Shown: one piece after another, positions 40,293 through 47,008 of the stretch | How positions within the stretch are numbered: position 1 is the first letter of the stretch | How the letters are laid out: each line of letters opens with the position of its first letter | Assembly (NCBI GenBank): GCA_029781045.1 | Contig: JAKOXL010000048.1 | Span: forward strand, 1 to 52,260 | Length of the DNA stretch: 52,260 nt | From: Bacillota bacterium | GTDB taxonomy: Bacteria; Bacillota; UBA994; UBA5500 | Direction: 5' to 3' | Program-made: the position numbers and the translations under genes | Notes under the pieces: model-generated | The model's input: the letters and a program-made list of their open reading frames with translations, nothing else | What the model was told of the DNA's origin: nothing | Databases searched by the model: none

Positions 40293-40538
40293 TTAGCCTT
40301 TATACTTTCTTCTTGTGGCATCGCCTCCGCGGAGGTGCCTGACATCTTTGTTGTATTGCAGGACCTCCTGTACTTCGGCGTAGAGGCCGGCATGCACTGA
40401 CCCCAGGCGTTCAGTCATATCCTTGTGAACGGTACTCTTGCTGACGCCAAACTTCTCGGCTGCCTGCCGCACTGTGGCTCTAGTGCTAGCTATATAGCGA
40501 GCAATGTCAAGTACCCGCTGATAAATGTGGTCGTTCAC
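40293..40538 (-). CDS. spoIIID: Sporulation transcription regulator SpoIIID
   Basis: 81 aa mother-cell regulator acting with sigma-E and leading to sigma-K. HTH region ATVRQAAEKFGVSKSTVHKD (about 20-39) and the segment ARYIASTRAT are typical; the basic C-terminal tail ends in TRRKYKG. The GTG at 40538 has GGAGG about 8 bases upstream. It stands between the spoIIQ-like gene and mbl as in B. subtilis, with a sigma-E-like promoter. Confidence 0.95.
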   Translation of the reverse strand: MNDHIYQRVLDIARYIASTRATVRQAAEKFGVSKSTVHKDMTERLGSVHAGLYAEVQEVLQYNKDVRHLRGGDATRRKYKG

Positions 40539-40576
40539 ACTGGCCGCCTCCCCCCGTAGCTACTAACTTCAGTAAA

Positions 40577-40604
40577 TATATATGAGCTAGCAGAAGGGAT
40601 ATGC
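40577..40604 (-). promoter_or_regulatory. Sigma-E-like promoter of spoIIID
   Basis: Minus strand: GCATATC (40598-40604), 13-base spacer, CATATATA (40577-40584), near the sigma-E consensus (GMATATT, CATACA-T). It lies just past the upstream terminator, 38 bases before the GTG. Confidence 0.55.
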
Positions 40605-40605
40605 C

Positions 40606-40655
40606 GAAAAACCAGAAAGCTGGCCCTTGCGAGCATTTTGCCGCAAAAGCCAGCT
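40606..40655 (-). terminator. Terminator after the spoIIQ-like gene
   Basis: 14-bp stem with two G-T pairs: AGCTGGC then TTTTGCG, paired with CGCAAGG then GCCAGCT, 10-base loop, followed on the minus strand by TTTCTGGTTTTTC. Confidence 0.8.
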
Positions 40656-40663
40656 CTCCAACT

Positions 40664-41440
40664 CTAGGGTTGCCATCTGTTGCTAGGGTCTATTGGTTGC
40701 CCGTTATGCAACAGAGTAAAATGCATATGGAGCTCATCAACCATTTCAATGGGTGGATTCTCCTCGACTAGACCAATCACTTGGCCGGCTGCCACCCGCT
40801 CGCCCACTTGCACTCTCGGCTCATGGATATTGCTATAGCTACTTATCCATCCGCCTCCATGATCAATGTGGATGTAGGTTCCCCAGTAGGGATCGTTACT
40901 TATCAACTTTGTCACAGTACCAGCAGCAACCGCGCGCACCTCTGCCCCTCTCTCGGCGGCAAAGTCAACGGCCAAATGGGGTCGCCAATCGCCCAGCGTG
41001 GCAGACTTGGCACTTAGCGTATATCCGCACTGTATGGAAGCGTTAGCCAAGGGCCACTGCAACTTCTCCAACGGCACAACTGTGGAAATCACCGGTTCAG
41101 TGGGTTCTGCGGTCTCCTCGTCTAGCTCAGCCTGGGATTCGCCGCCAGGTGGGGCCGGCGGCTCCTGGCGATATTCTCGTTCCTCTGGCTGTTGGCTAGC
41201 CTCGTTGGGTACGGTGGTTACCACTTCCTCCTCTTGCTCGGGAGTATGCCCCGGCAGTGGTTGGTTTTCAAAACGGGAAACAAAGAAGGCTCCTATTGTT
41301 AAAACTACTAGCAAATATACTCCAAGTTGACCGCGTTTAGTTAAGCGGAAGGATGCAAATTTCGTTCTAAGCCAATTCCATAAACGACAACGCCAGAGGG
41401 AGAGTCTTAGACGTATTTTATGATACCTAGTTTTAAGCAC
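40664..41440 (-). CDS. SpoIIQ-like M23 (LytM) peptidase-family protein
   Basis: 258 aa. Basic N-terminal cytoplasmic segment, one TM (about 38-54, GVYLLVVLTIGAFFV), a Pro- and Glu-rich stalk, and a C-terminal LytM domain with RPHLAVDFAAERG and ELHMHFTLLHNG. His155, Asp159 and the H-x-H at 238-240 are all present, so all zinc ligands seem intact, unlike B. subtilis SpoIIQ, where the first His is lost. SpoIIQ forms the forespore side of the engulfment zipper. GTG 41440 is chosen (GGAGG at 8 bases); a GTG at 41449 overlaps that site. Position between spoIID and spoIIID supports the name. Confidence 0.85.
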   Translation of the reverse strand: MLKTRYHKIRLRLSLWRCRLWNWLRTKFASFRLTKRGQLGVYLLVVLTIGAFFVSRFENQPLPGHTPEQEEEVVTTVPNEASQQPEEREYRQEPPAPPGGESQAELDEETAEPTEPVISTVVPLEKLQWPLANASIQCGYTLSAKSATLGDWRPHLAVDFAAERGAEVRAVAAGTVTKLISNDPYWGTYIHIDHGGGWISSYSNIHEPRVQVGERVAAGQVIGLVEENPPIEMVDELHMHFTLLHNGQPIDPSNRWQP

Positions 41441-41450
41441 ATGTTTCACC

Positions 41451-41503
41451 TCCAGGTATGAGTCTAGCCAAAATACGACTTGCTATACCTGAAGGTTGGC
41501 TAG
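41451..41503 (-). promoter_or_regulatory. Interlocked inverted repeats before the spoIIQ-like start: pseudoknot or sigma-F promoter
   Basis: On the minus strand, CTAGCCAA (41496-41503) pairs with TTGGCTAG (41464-41471), while TTCAGGTAT (41485-41493) pairs with ATACCTGGA (41451-41459). The pairs interlock as in an H-type pseudoknot, and the second would cover part of the Shine-Dalgarno GGAGG. Alternatively GTATA (41484-41488) and GGCTAGACTC (41460-41469), 14 bases apart, resemble a sigma-F promoter, whose spacing is usually near 16. Confidence 0.5.
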
Positions 41504-41529
41504 GGCCAATGGCGCTCTAGTATGACGTC
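41500..41529 (-). repeat. Terminator-tail repeat, tail-only copy D at the pyrF stop
   Basis: GTCATACTAGAGCGC (41515-41529) is identical to the tail of copy B, followed by CATTGGCCC and TAGCCAAC. The pyrF stop codon TAG lies within it. The hairpin part is absent, and the codons before it read normally. Confidence 0.5.
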
Positions 41530-42464
41530 TGCCCCTTAGCTACAAGGGCTTGGTTGATATCGTCACGCATGCGGATGGCGGCAGCGCGGGCGGCGTCCGC
41601 GTACTTCTCGGCACCGAACTGGGTGTCTTGCTGGTAGGCGAAGATTATGCCGCGGGACGAATTGACCACCGCACCCAGTCCGTCGGGATTGAAAGCGGGC
41701 AACACATCTTGGGCACTGGCCCCTTGGGCCCCATAACCAGGCACAAGGAACAGTGCCTGGGGCATCAACTGACGTAGCTGGGCTGCTTCCTGGGGATAGG
41801 TGGCGCCCACAACGGCTCCGACGCTGGAATAGCCTTCCTTACCGACTAGATCTTCTCCCCACCGGTTAACCATACGGGCCATACGGGCATAGACCGGTTC
41901 ACCCGCAATCAGCTGATCCTGCAGCTCTCCCGACGATTTGTTGGAGGTCTTGACTAAAACGAATATCCCCCCTCCGGAGGCCGCACAGGCCTTGACAAAG
42001 GGCTCTATCCCATCACTGCCCAAGTAAGCATTGACCGTAACCGCATCAGCCTGCATGGTCCAGCTGGGCTCGTCGTTACCGTCAGTTATACCCCCTAAGT
42101 AGGCTTGGGCATAGGCTACCGCTGTACTCCCAATGTCGCCCCGCTTAGCATCAGCAATAACCAAGAGTCCTTGTTGCCGTGCATAGTCCACCGTCTGCAC
42201 CAGAGCATGCATACCCCAAGGACCGTACTGTTCATAGAAGGCCAGCTGGGGCTTAACGGCAACGGCGATGTCATGAACTGCATCGATAATGGCCCGTCCG
42301 AATTGATAGAAGGCAAGGGCTGCCGCTTGCGGTTCTAAACCGTTGTACTTAGTGGCTAAGTTCTGCAGTTGGGGCGGCAGAGACTGCCAGCGCGGGTCAA
42401 GACCTACCACCACATGACTCTTTTTTCCCCTAACTGCTGCAATTAGACGATCAGCGAAGTTCAC
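41517..42464 (-). CDS. pyrF: Orotidine 5'-phosphate decarboxylase
   Basis: 315 aa, the longer (type 2) PyrF. It converts OMP to UMP, the last step of UMP synthesis. Motifs are SHVVVGLDPRWQSLP (N-terminus), VKPQLAFYEQYGPWG, VIADAKRGDIGSTAVAYAQA (about 104-123; catalytic Lys/Asp set DAKRGDIG) and LVPGYGAQGASAQD. GTG 42464 is chosen (GGGGAGG at about 9 bases); a TTG at 42467 and an ATG at 42482 are alternatives. It stands alone, away from other pyr genes, so PyrR-type operon control is unlikely. Confidence 0.94.
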   Translation of the reverse strand: MNFADRLIAAVRGKKSHVVVGLDPRWQSLPPQLQNLATKYNGLEPQAAALAFYQFGRAIIDAVHDIAVAVKPQLAFYEQYGPWGMHALVQTVDYARQQGLLVIADAKRGDIGSTAVAYAQAYLGGITDGNDEPSWTMQADAVTVNAYLGSDGIEPFVKACAASGGGIFVLVKTSNKSSGELQDQLIAGEPVYARMARMVNRWGEDLVGKEGYSSVGAVVGATYPQEAAQLRQLMPQALFLVPGYGAQGASAQDVLPAFNPDGLGAVVNSSRGIIFAYQQDTQFGAEKYADAARAAAIRMRDDINQALVAKGQTSY

Positions 42465-42521
42465 CAAGAATAACCTCCCCATCTCTTAGGCTGTTTTGAC
42501 AGTAGCCTATCCCTTAAAAGG

Positions 42522-42547
42522 AGTCAAGGGGCGGCCTGCGCCACCCC
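42522..42547 (-). terminator. Terminator of the sensor-kinase gene, overlapping a pyrF promoter -35
   Basis: Stem GGGGTGGC/GCCGCCCC (one G-T pair) with a 4-base loop that includes the kinase stop codon, then TTGACTCCTTTT on the minus strand. TTGACT (42522-42527), with TACTGT 17 bases on, may be the pyrF promoter. Confidence 0.65.
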
Positions 42548-43617
42548 TAATCAGCGGGAAACTTAATTGATACCTGTGTGCCTTGTCGTGGCTGGGATTT
42601 GATGGAGAACTTAGCTCCATAGGAGTTGGCGATGTGCTTGCATTGAACCAGCCCCAAACCAGTACCACTTGGTTTTGTGCTAATAAAGGGGGTACCCACC
42701 TTAGCCACCATTTCAGGAGTCATACCACAGCCTGTATCACTCACGACCAGGTATGGTTCGTTCTCCTCCGTTAGACCCACCTGAACCCGAACGGTACCAC
42801 CAGCGGCGGTGGCTTCCACCGCGTTGCGATAAAGATTCAGCAACAACTGCTGGATATCATCAGGGCACATGAGGAACTCGGGGGTATCCTCCAGTTCCAC
42901 TTGCAGATTCAGCCCAGCCAGATGGGCCTCACTTTCTAGCATGGGCCTGATTCTATTGACTATGGCTGTCAGAGAGTCAAGCGTTGGCTGCCTCAATCGT
43001 TCTTTGGCCAAGTCAAGAAAGTCTTGCAGCATAGAGTTGACCCGATCTAGTTGTTCAATCAACAGTTCATATTGTTGGCAGAGATCGGACCGTTGTTCAG
43101 TGGCGCTCAGGAACTGCAGATGTCCTCGCACTACCGTCAAGGGGTTGCGGATCTCATGGGTCAGGCTGGCAGCCAGTTGGCCAACCATTTGCACCTTTTC
43201 TAAGCGTTCCAGCTCCCGCTGCTGCAAGACCCGCTCCGTAACATCGATGAAGAGACAGGCGGCTCCTTGTATTTCTCCTTGCTCGCTATAAAGGGGCTGG
43301 TTCACCGCCTCAAAATAGCGGGATAGGCGGTGACTAATCCGTCTAGCCTTGATGCCCTTATGTAAAGCCTCTAAAAGCGGCGAACTCTCACTAGACAGTC
43401 CGAACCGTTGATGAAAAGCGCTGATATGATTCCCCAGCATGTTGTCCTCTGTACAACCCAATTCCTTAAAGGCAGGGCAATTGAAGAAGGTGATGATTTC
43501 GTTCCTGTCGATAATGATTAAGCCGCCGGGAATGTTCTCCAAAACCCAAGTTATCTGTGCTTGTACATCGGGCGACGGCTTCTGCGCATACAGATGACTG
43601 TTAAGGACTGATTGCAC
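42547..43617 (-). CDS. PAS-domain sensor histidine kinase, orphan
   Basis: 356 aa, soluble. A PAS domain (about 20-128) includes IPGGLIIIDRNEIITFFN and ends in IDVTERVLQQRELERLEKVQ. HisKA motif LTHEIRNPLTVVRGHLQFL has His154; HATPase_c has NLYRNAVEATAAGG, VVSDTGCGMTPEMV and GTGLGLVQCKHIANSYG. It resembles KinA/KinE-like or NtrB-like kinases. No response regulator is adjacent. The GTG at 43617 has GAGAGGGGTGA upstream. Its promoter region has two Spo0A-box-like sites, so it may be a phosphorelay kinase under Spo0A feedback; this is inference. Confidence 0.9.
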   Translation of the reverse strand: MQSVLNSHLYAQKPSPDVQAQITWVLENIPGGLIIIDRNEIITFFNCPAFKELGCTEDNMLGNHISAFHQRFGLSSESSPLLEALHKGIKARRISHRLSRYFEAVNQPLYSEQGEIQGAACLFIDVTERVLQQRELERLEKVQMVGQLAASLTHEIRNPLTVVRGHLQFLSATEQRSDLCQQYELLIEQLDRVNSMLQDFLDLAKERLRQPTLDSLTAIVNRIRPMLESEAHLAGLNLQVELEDTPEFLMCPDDIQQLLLNLYRNAVEATAAGGTVRVQVGLTEENEPYLVVSDTGCGMTPEMVAKVGTPFISTKPSGTGLGLVQCKHIANSYGAKFSIKSQPRQGTQVSIKFPAD

Positions 43618-43654
43618 CAGTGATCACCCCTCTCTGCAATACCCACCGATGAAT

Positions 43655-43693
43655 ATTATATATGATTTCGACATGGAAATACCAACTTCGACA
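43655..43693 (-). promoter_or_regulatory. Promoter of the orphan kinase with two tandem Spo0A-box-like sites
   Basis: Minus strand: TTTGTCGAAG (box 1, core 43687-43693), box 2 TGTCGAAA (core 43667-43673), exactly 20 bases apart and in the same direction, then TATAAT (43655-43660). No good -35 hexamer is present, as expected of an activated promoter. Confidence 0.6.
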
Positions 43694-43705
43694 AAGACTA
43701 AGTCA

Positions 43706-44689
43706 TTAACGCAGTTTTGTGACCTCGGTCCCTTGATAATAATGCTTGAGAATGGCCCCATAGTCTTTACCCGCTTTTCCCATACCATCGGCTCCATATT
43801 GACACATGCCTACCCCGTGACCATAGCCCTGCACTTGAAACACTATCTGCTCTCCTTCAATCTTGTAGGTAAAACGGGTGGAGTTAAGTCCGAGGGCATG
43901 GCGTAGGGCGGTGGCTTTAAGACTGGAGCTACCCAGCTTGACGGTAGCAACCCGGCCAGTGGCGGTCTTTTCCGCCACGGTAAGGGCCGGTGCCTGCGAC
44001 TTGAGTCCCTGAGCTGTGACGGCGATGGTACCGTCTAGTTCCCGCAAGGCAGCAGCAAATGCGCTCAAACTAAACTTCTGCTCCGCTTTCAACTTGGGGG
44101 AGTGCTGGCAATAGGTGCAGGTCACTGGCACCAAGTAGGGAAAGGATTGCTGCCAAACGGCACCCGCATCTTCCGTCTGCCCTCCACAGGTGGAATGAAA
44201 AAGCGGGTCAATAACAACCCCTTGGTAAGTGATTATCTGTCCTGCCGTTTCTTCTACCGCCTGAGATATTTTCGTCCAGTTACTGGAGTACTCGATCATT
44301 CCCCATTTTTTTTGTAACTCGGCAGCTGGCAGCCAGGCTTGACAATGGCCCGGATCGGTGCAGAGATCGGCTCCGGGATGGGCATCACACCCGCGTCCCC
44401 CAAAAACCCGGGCTCGTTTTACCGCATAGGTACGCGCAGCCACGGCCTGGGCCTTTAGGGCTTCCAGATGGAAAGAAGCGGGCATTTCGGCTGCCACCAC
44501 GCCTTTCACATAATCCTCTAGCGCCAAGGGCATTAGCTGTTGACTATCGGTGATATAAACTTGGATTTTGACGCCGGGCTGCTCTAGACTGGGAGTGGGT
44601 GCCACCTTTTCCCAGCTACCTACAATCATAGTGGGCAAAACGAGGATCACGATGGTGACGGCTATAAATAGAGTAAGGACTGGCCGCAC
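43706..44689 (-). CDS. spoIID: Stage II sporulation protein D
   Basis: 327 aa membrane-anchored peptidoglycan lytic enzyme for septal thinning and engulfment. N-terminal TM (about 5-25), then QQLMPLALEDYVKGVVAAEM (about 45-65) with the catalytic-region glutamates in VVAAEMPASFHLEALKAQAVA (shown shortened: VVAAEMPASFHLEALK), the AARTYAVKR motif, and C-terminal GHGVGMCQYGADGMGKAG. Cys in CDAHPGADLC and HSTCGGQTEDA are also present, as in family zinc sites. GTG 44689 is chosen (GGAAGGGGG upstream); a TTG at 44710 has no site. It is downstream of murA, the usual position. Confidence 0.94.
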   Translation of the reverse strand: MRPVLTLFIAVTIVILVLPTMIVGSWEKVAPTPSLEQPGVKIQVYITDSQQLMPLALEDYVKGVVAAEMPASFHLEALKAQAVAARTYAVKRARVFGGRGCDAHPGADLCTDPGHCQAWLPAAELQKKWGMIEYSSNWTKISQAVEETAGQIITYQGVVIDPLFHSTCGGQTEDAGAVWQQSFPYLVPVTCTYCQHSPKLKAEQKFSLSAFAAALRELDGTIAVTAQGLKSQAPALTVAEKTATGRVATVKLGSSSLKATALRHALGLNSTRFTYKIEGEQIVFQVQGYGHGVGMCQYGADGMGKAGKDYGAILKHYYQGTEVTKLR

Positions 44690-44730
44690 TGGGTCCGGGC
44701 CCCCTTCCAATTTCAGTTTGGCTACACCTA

Positions 44731-44759
44731 TAACTATTGGACGGGCCTAGGAAATATGC
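44731..44759 (-). promoter_or_regulatory. Weak sigma-E-like site upstream of spoIID
   Basis: Minus strand: GCATATT (44753-44759) fits the sigma-E -35 exactly, but the -10 region (AATAGTTA, 44731-44738, 14-base spacer) fits poorly. Listed because spoIID is normally sigma-E dependent. Confidence 0.3.
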
Positions 44760-44768
44760 CTCAAAGGA

Positions 44769-44803
44769 GGGCTGTTCACAAAGGTGCATCTTGCGAACGG
44801 CCC
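44769..44803 (-). terminator. Imperfect hairpin between murA and spoIID
   Basis: GGGCCGTTCGCAAG with CTTTGTGAACAGCCC on the minus strand, several mismatches and one G-T pair, followed by TCCTTTG. It may end the murA transcript. Confidence 0.45.
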
Positions 44804-44815
44804 CATGATATAAAA

Positions 44816-44840
44816 GGGACGTCGCACGCGACGCCCCTGC
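44816..44840. repeat. Palindromic repeat of the CGCCCCTAC type, copy 3
   Basis: GGGACGTCGC-AC-GCGACGCCC followed by CTGC. It matches the frame of copies at 3002 and 8178, with one bulged base. Confidence 0.45.
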
Positions 44841-44875
44841 AAAGCAGCATCTGAGATTCAAACATGCACACTGCC

Positions 44876-46141
44876 CTAAATGTCGGGCAAACGTTCAATG
44901 TCAGCCCCTAGAGCTCGTAGCTTCTCCACTATCTGTACATAGCCGCGGTCGATATGATAGGCATTAGTCACTATTGTCTCTCCCTGGGCTACCAAGCCAG
45001 CTAGGATGAGGGCGGCACCGGCCCGTAAGTCGGTGGCGGTCACGGTAGTACCGGTCAGACGGCTGGGTCCACGCACTAGAGCTTGCCGACCACTCACTTT
45101 TATTTGCGCCCCCATACGGCATAGCTCGGGTACGTGCTGGAAGCGATTTTCAAAGACTGTTTCAGTAACTAGGCTGGCCCCATGGGCTTGAGTCAATATG
45201 GCTATTAACTGGGGTTGAACATCGGTAGGGAAGCCCGGATAGGGTAGTGTTCGCGCGTCAATACCCTGCAGACAAGCGCTAGGCAAAACGGTTAGTTCAT
45301 TGTCCCTTTCGCTCACTATGTTGCATCCGGCCTCCTGCAACTTGGCTAGAACTGCGCGCATAGCCCCCGTATCTACGGGACCGATAGTCACTTTACCCCC
45401 GGCTAAAGCCCCAGCGATGAGGTAAGTTGCGGCCTCGATGCGGTCGGGAATAACTACTTGCTTGGTACCCCTTAGGTGTTCTACTCCCTCGATTTCAATA
45501 CGGTCGGTGCCATAGCCAGAAATGCGGGCACCCATGTTGTTTAGGAACTCTGCTAGATTGATAATCTCTGGCTCCGCCGCCGCATTTTCAATCACGGTTG
45601 TGCCCTCCGCCAGGGTGGCGGCCATCATGATATTCTCTGTGGCGCCCACACTGGGGTAGTCCAGATAAATATAGGCCCCCTGCAACTTCTGGGCTTGCAC
45701 CTCCACATAACCGTGGTTGGCTTGCACTTCGGCTCCTAGGGCATGAAAGCCCCGCAGATGCAGATCAATAGGGCGGCTGCCAATGGCACAACCTCCAGGT
45801 AGGGAAATGCGAGCCCTACCCAGCCGCGCCAGCAAAGGCCCCATGATGAGAACCGAAGCCCGCATGCGGTTCACCAGCTCGTAGGGAGCCTCCCAACCGA
45901 TTAGATTTGCTGCCCGCACATAAACGGTTCCTACACCGTCGGTTTCAATCTCCAATCCCAGCGATTGCAGTAGATCCAACATTACTATAACGTCGTTTAG
46001 CCAAGGAATGGGAGCAAGGCAGTTTTCTCCCTCCCCTGCCAATATGGAGGCGGCCAAGATCGGCAAAGCCGCGTTCTTGGCGCCACTAATAGCAACCTGG
46101 CCTGAAAGCTGCCGCTCACCCCGAATTAGGATTCTGGCCAT
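44876..46141 (-). CDS. murA: UDP-N-acetylglucosamine 1-carboxyvinyltransferase (MurA)
   Basis: 421 aa, first committed step of peptidoglycan synthesis (enolpyruvyl transfer to UDP-GlcNAc). N-terminal QVAISGAKNAALPILAASIL, the catalytic Cys118 in LPGGCAIGSRPIDLHLRG (fosfomycin-sensitive form), and C-terminal GAALILAGLVAQGETIV and DRGYVQIVEKLRALGADI are all present. The length is normal. The ATG at 46141 follows AGGTGA and lies 7 bases after the ywmB stop. Confidence 0.96.
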   Translation of the reverse strand: MARILIRGERQLSGQVAISGAKNAALPILAASILAGEGENCLAPIPWLNDVIVMLDLLQSLGLEIETDGVGTVYVRAANLIGWEAPYELVNRMRASVLIMGPLLARLGRARISLPGGCAIGSRPIDLHLRGFHALGAEVQANHGYVEVQAQKLQGAYIYLDYPSVGATENIMMAATLAEGTTVIENAAAEPEIINLAEFLNNMGARISGYGTDRIEIEGVEHLRGTKQVVIPDRIEAATYLIAGALAGGKVTIGPVDTGAMRAVLAKLQEAGCNIVSERDNELTVLPSACLQGIDARTLPYPGFPTDVQPQLIAILTQAHGASLVTETVFENRFQHVPELCRMGAQIKVSGRQALVRGPSRLTGTTVTATDLRAGAALILAGLVAQGETIVTNAYHIDRGYVQIVEKLRALGADIERLPDI

Positions 46142-46148
46142 CGGTCAC

Positions 46149-46910
46149 CTAGATGGACTCCCAAACACTGGGGCAGCCCAAGTAGATCCATGTGTTGTTT
46201 TCCTCCTCGATGTAACGCATGGCCAGGTTAATGTTAGCTATGCCTTTACCATAGGTGTGGGTATCCAGGCGGGCCGAGTAACCACTGACCGATACCAGAG
46301 GCCCATTTTGATACATGTTTTTCATCTCTGCCTCCGTATCGCGCATAACTTGGTTAACCAACTCGGCTACCCGATCAGGGGAGAGGCGCCCTTCCAGAAC
46401 ACCTACCAATTGGGTGGCATGCTCCGGTTTGGCACCTAGGGCAGCAGTGCCTTGGGTAAGCAGAGCATACATGGCCGCTAGGTTCGGCTTAGCCGATTTA
46501 TCATAGAGGCTGAGCAATAAATAGGTATCTTGTTCTCCGTCGCACTCGGTAGACTGGACAGCGGCCAAAAGAGTAACTCCGCTGTTCAGCTGGGTCTGGA
46601 TCTTCGCTTCTCTCATGGTGATCTGACCAAACTCTTCATCGGCACTCATACTCTCTAGCTGAATGGGACCCGCATCCGACAGCCCCATGGCGGTCAAGAC
46701 TCGGCTAAGGATCTGTCCCGCATCTTCCGGCTTATGGACCGGCTCCTTCACTTCACACCAGGCATCAACGGTAGCTTCCAGCAGCACAGCCCCCGTGTCG
46801 GCCATAACCTTAGCCAAATCGATGGGAGGCGTGGCCTTAAAGGCTTGGATGGCGACACTGCTACCGTAAAGCATCATACTAACAAAAACTATGGCGGCGA
46901 TCTTACGCAT
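46149..46910 (-). CDS. ywmB: YwmB-like (TATA-box-binding-like fold) secreted protein
   Basis: 253 aa. N-terminal signal peptide (MRKIAAIVFVSMMLYGSSVA, residues 1-20, followed by IQAF). The rest is a two-domain alpha/beta protein as in the YwmB family, whose crystal fold resembles TATA-binding protein; its function is unknown. The gene directly precedes murA and spoIID, as in B. subtilis. The ATG at 46910 has GGGGGGAAG upstream. Family motif strength is moderate: call rests on order, signal peptide, length and the segment SGYSARLDTHTYGKGIANIN. Confidence 0.8.
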   Translation of the reverse strand: MRKIAAIVFVSMMLYGSSVAIQAFKATPPIDLAKVMADTGAVLLEATVDAWCEVKEPVHKPEDAGQILSRVLTAMGLSDAGPIQLESMSADEEFGQITMREAKIQTQLNSGVTLLAAVQSTECDGEQDTYLLLSLYDKSAKPNLAAMYALLTQGTAALGAKPEHATQLVGVLEGRLSPDRVAELVNQVMRDTEAEMKNMYQNGPLVSVSGYSARLDTHTYGKGIANINLAMRYIEEENNTWIYLGCPSVWESI

Positions 46911-46980
46911 TTGCTTCCCCCCAAAACAATAATTCCAGCTATCAGTATGGCCATTTAACACTGGAATAAACATGGGAAGC

Positions 46981-47008
46981 AAAAAACCGAGGAGTTACCT
47001 CCTCGGTT
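46981..47008 (-). terminator. Terminator after the yueI-like gene
   Basis: Perfect 10-bp stem AACCGAGGAG/CTCCTCGGTT, 4-base loop, then TTTTTT on the minus strand. The stop codon TAA of the yueI-like gene is in the loop. Confidence 0.92.

Noticed and set aside
42465-42546. PyrR-type attenuator before pyrF
   Set aside because: No anti-terminator/terminator pair or PyrR-binding loop is seen; the only strong hairpin ends the upstream kinase gene.
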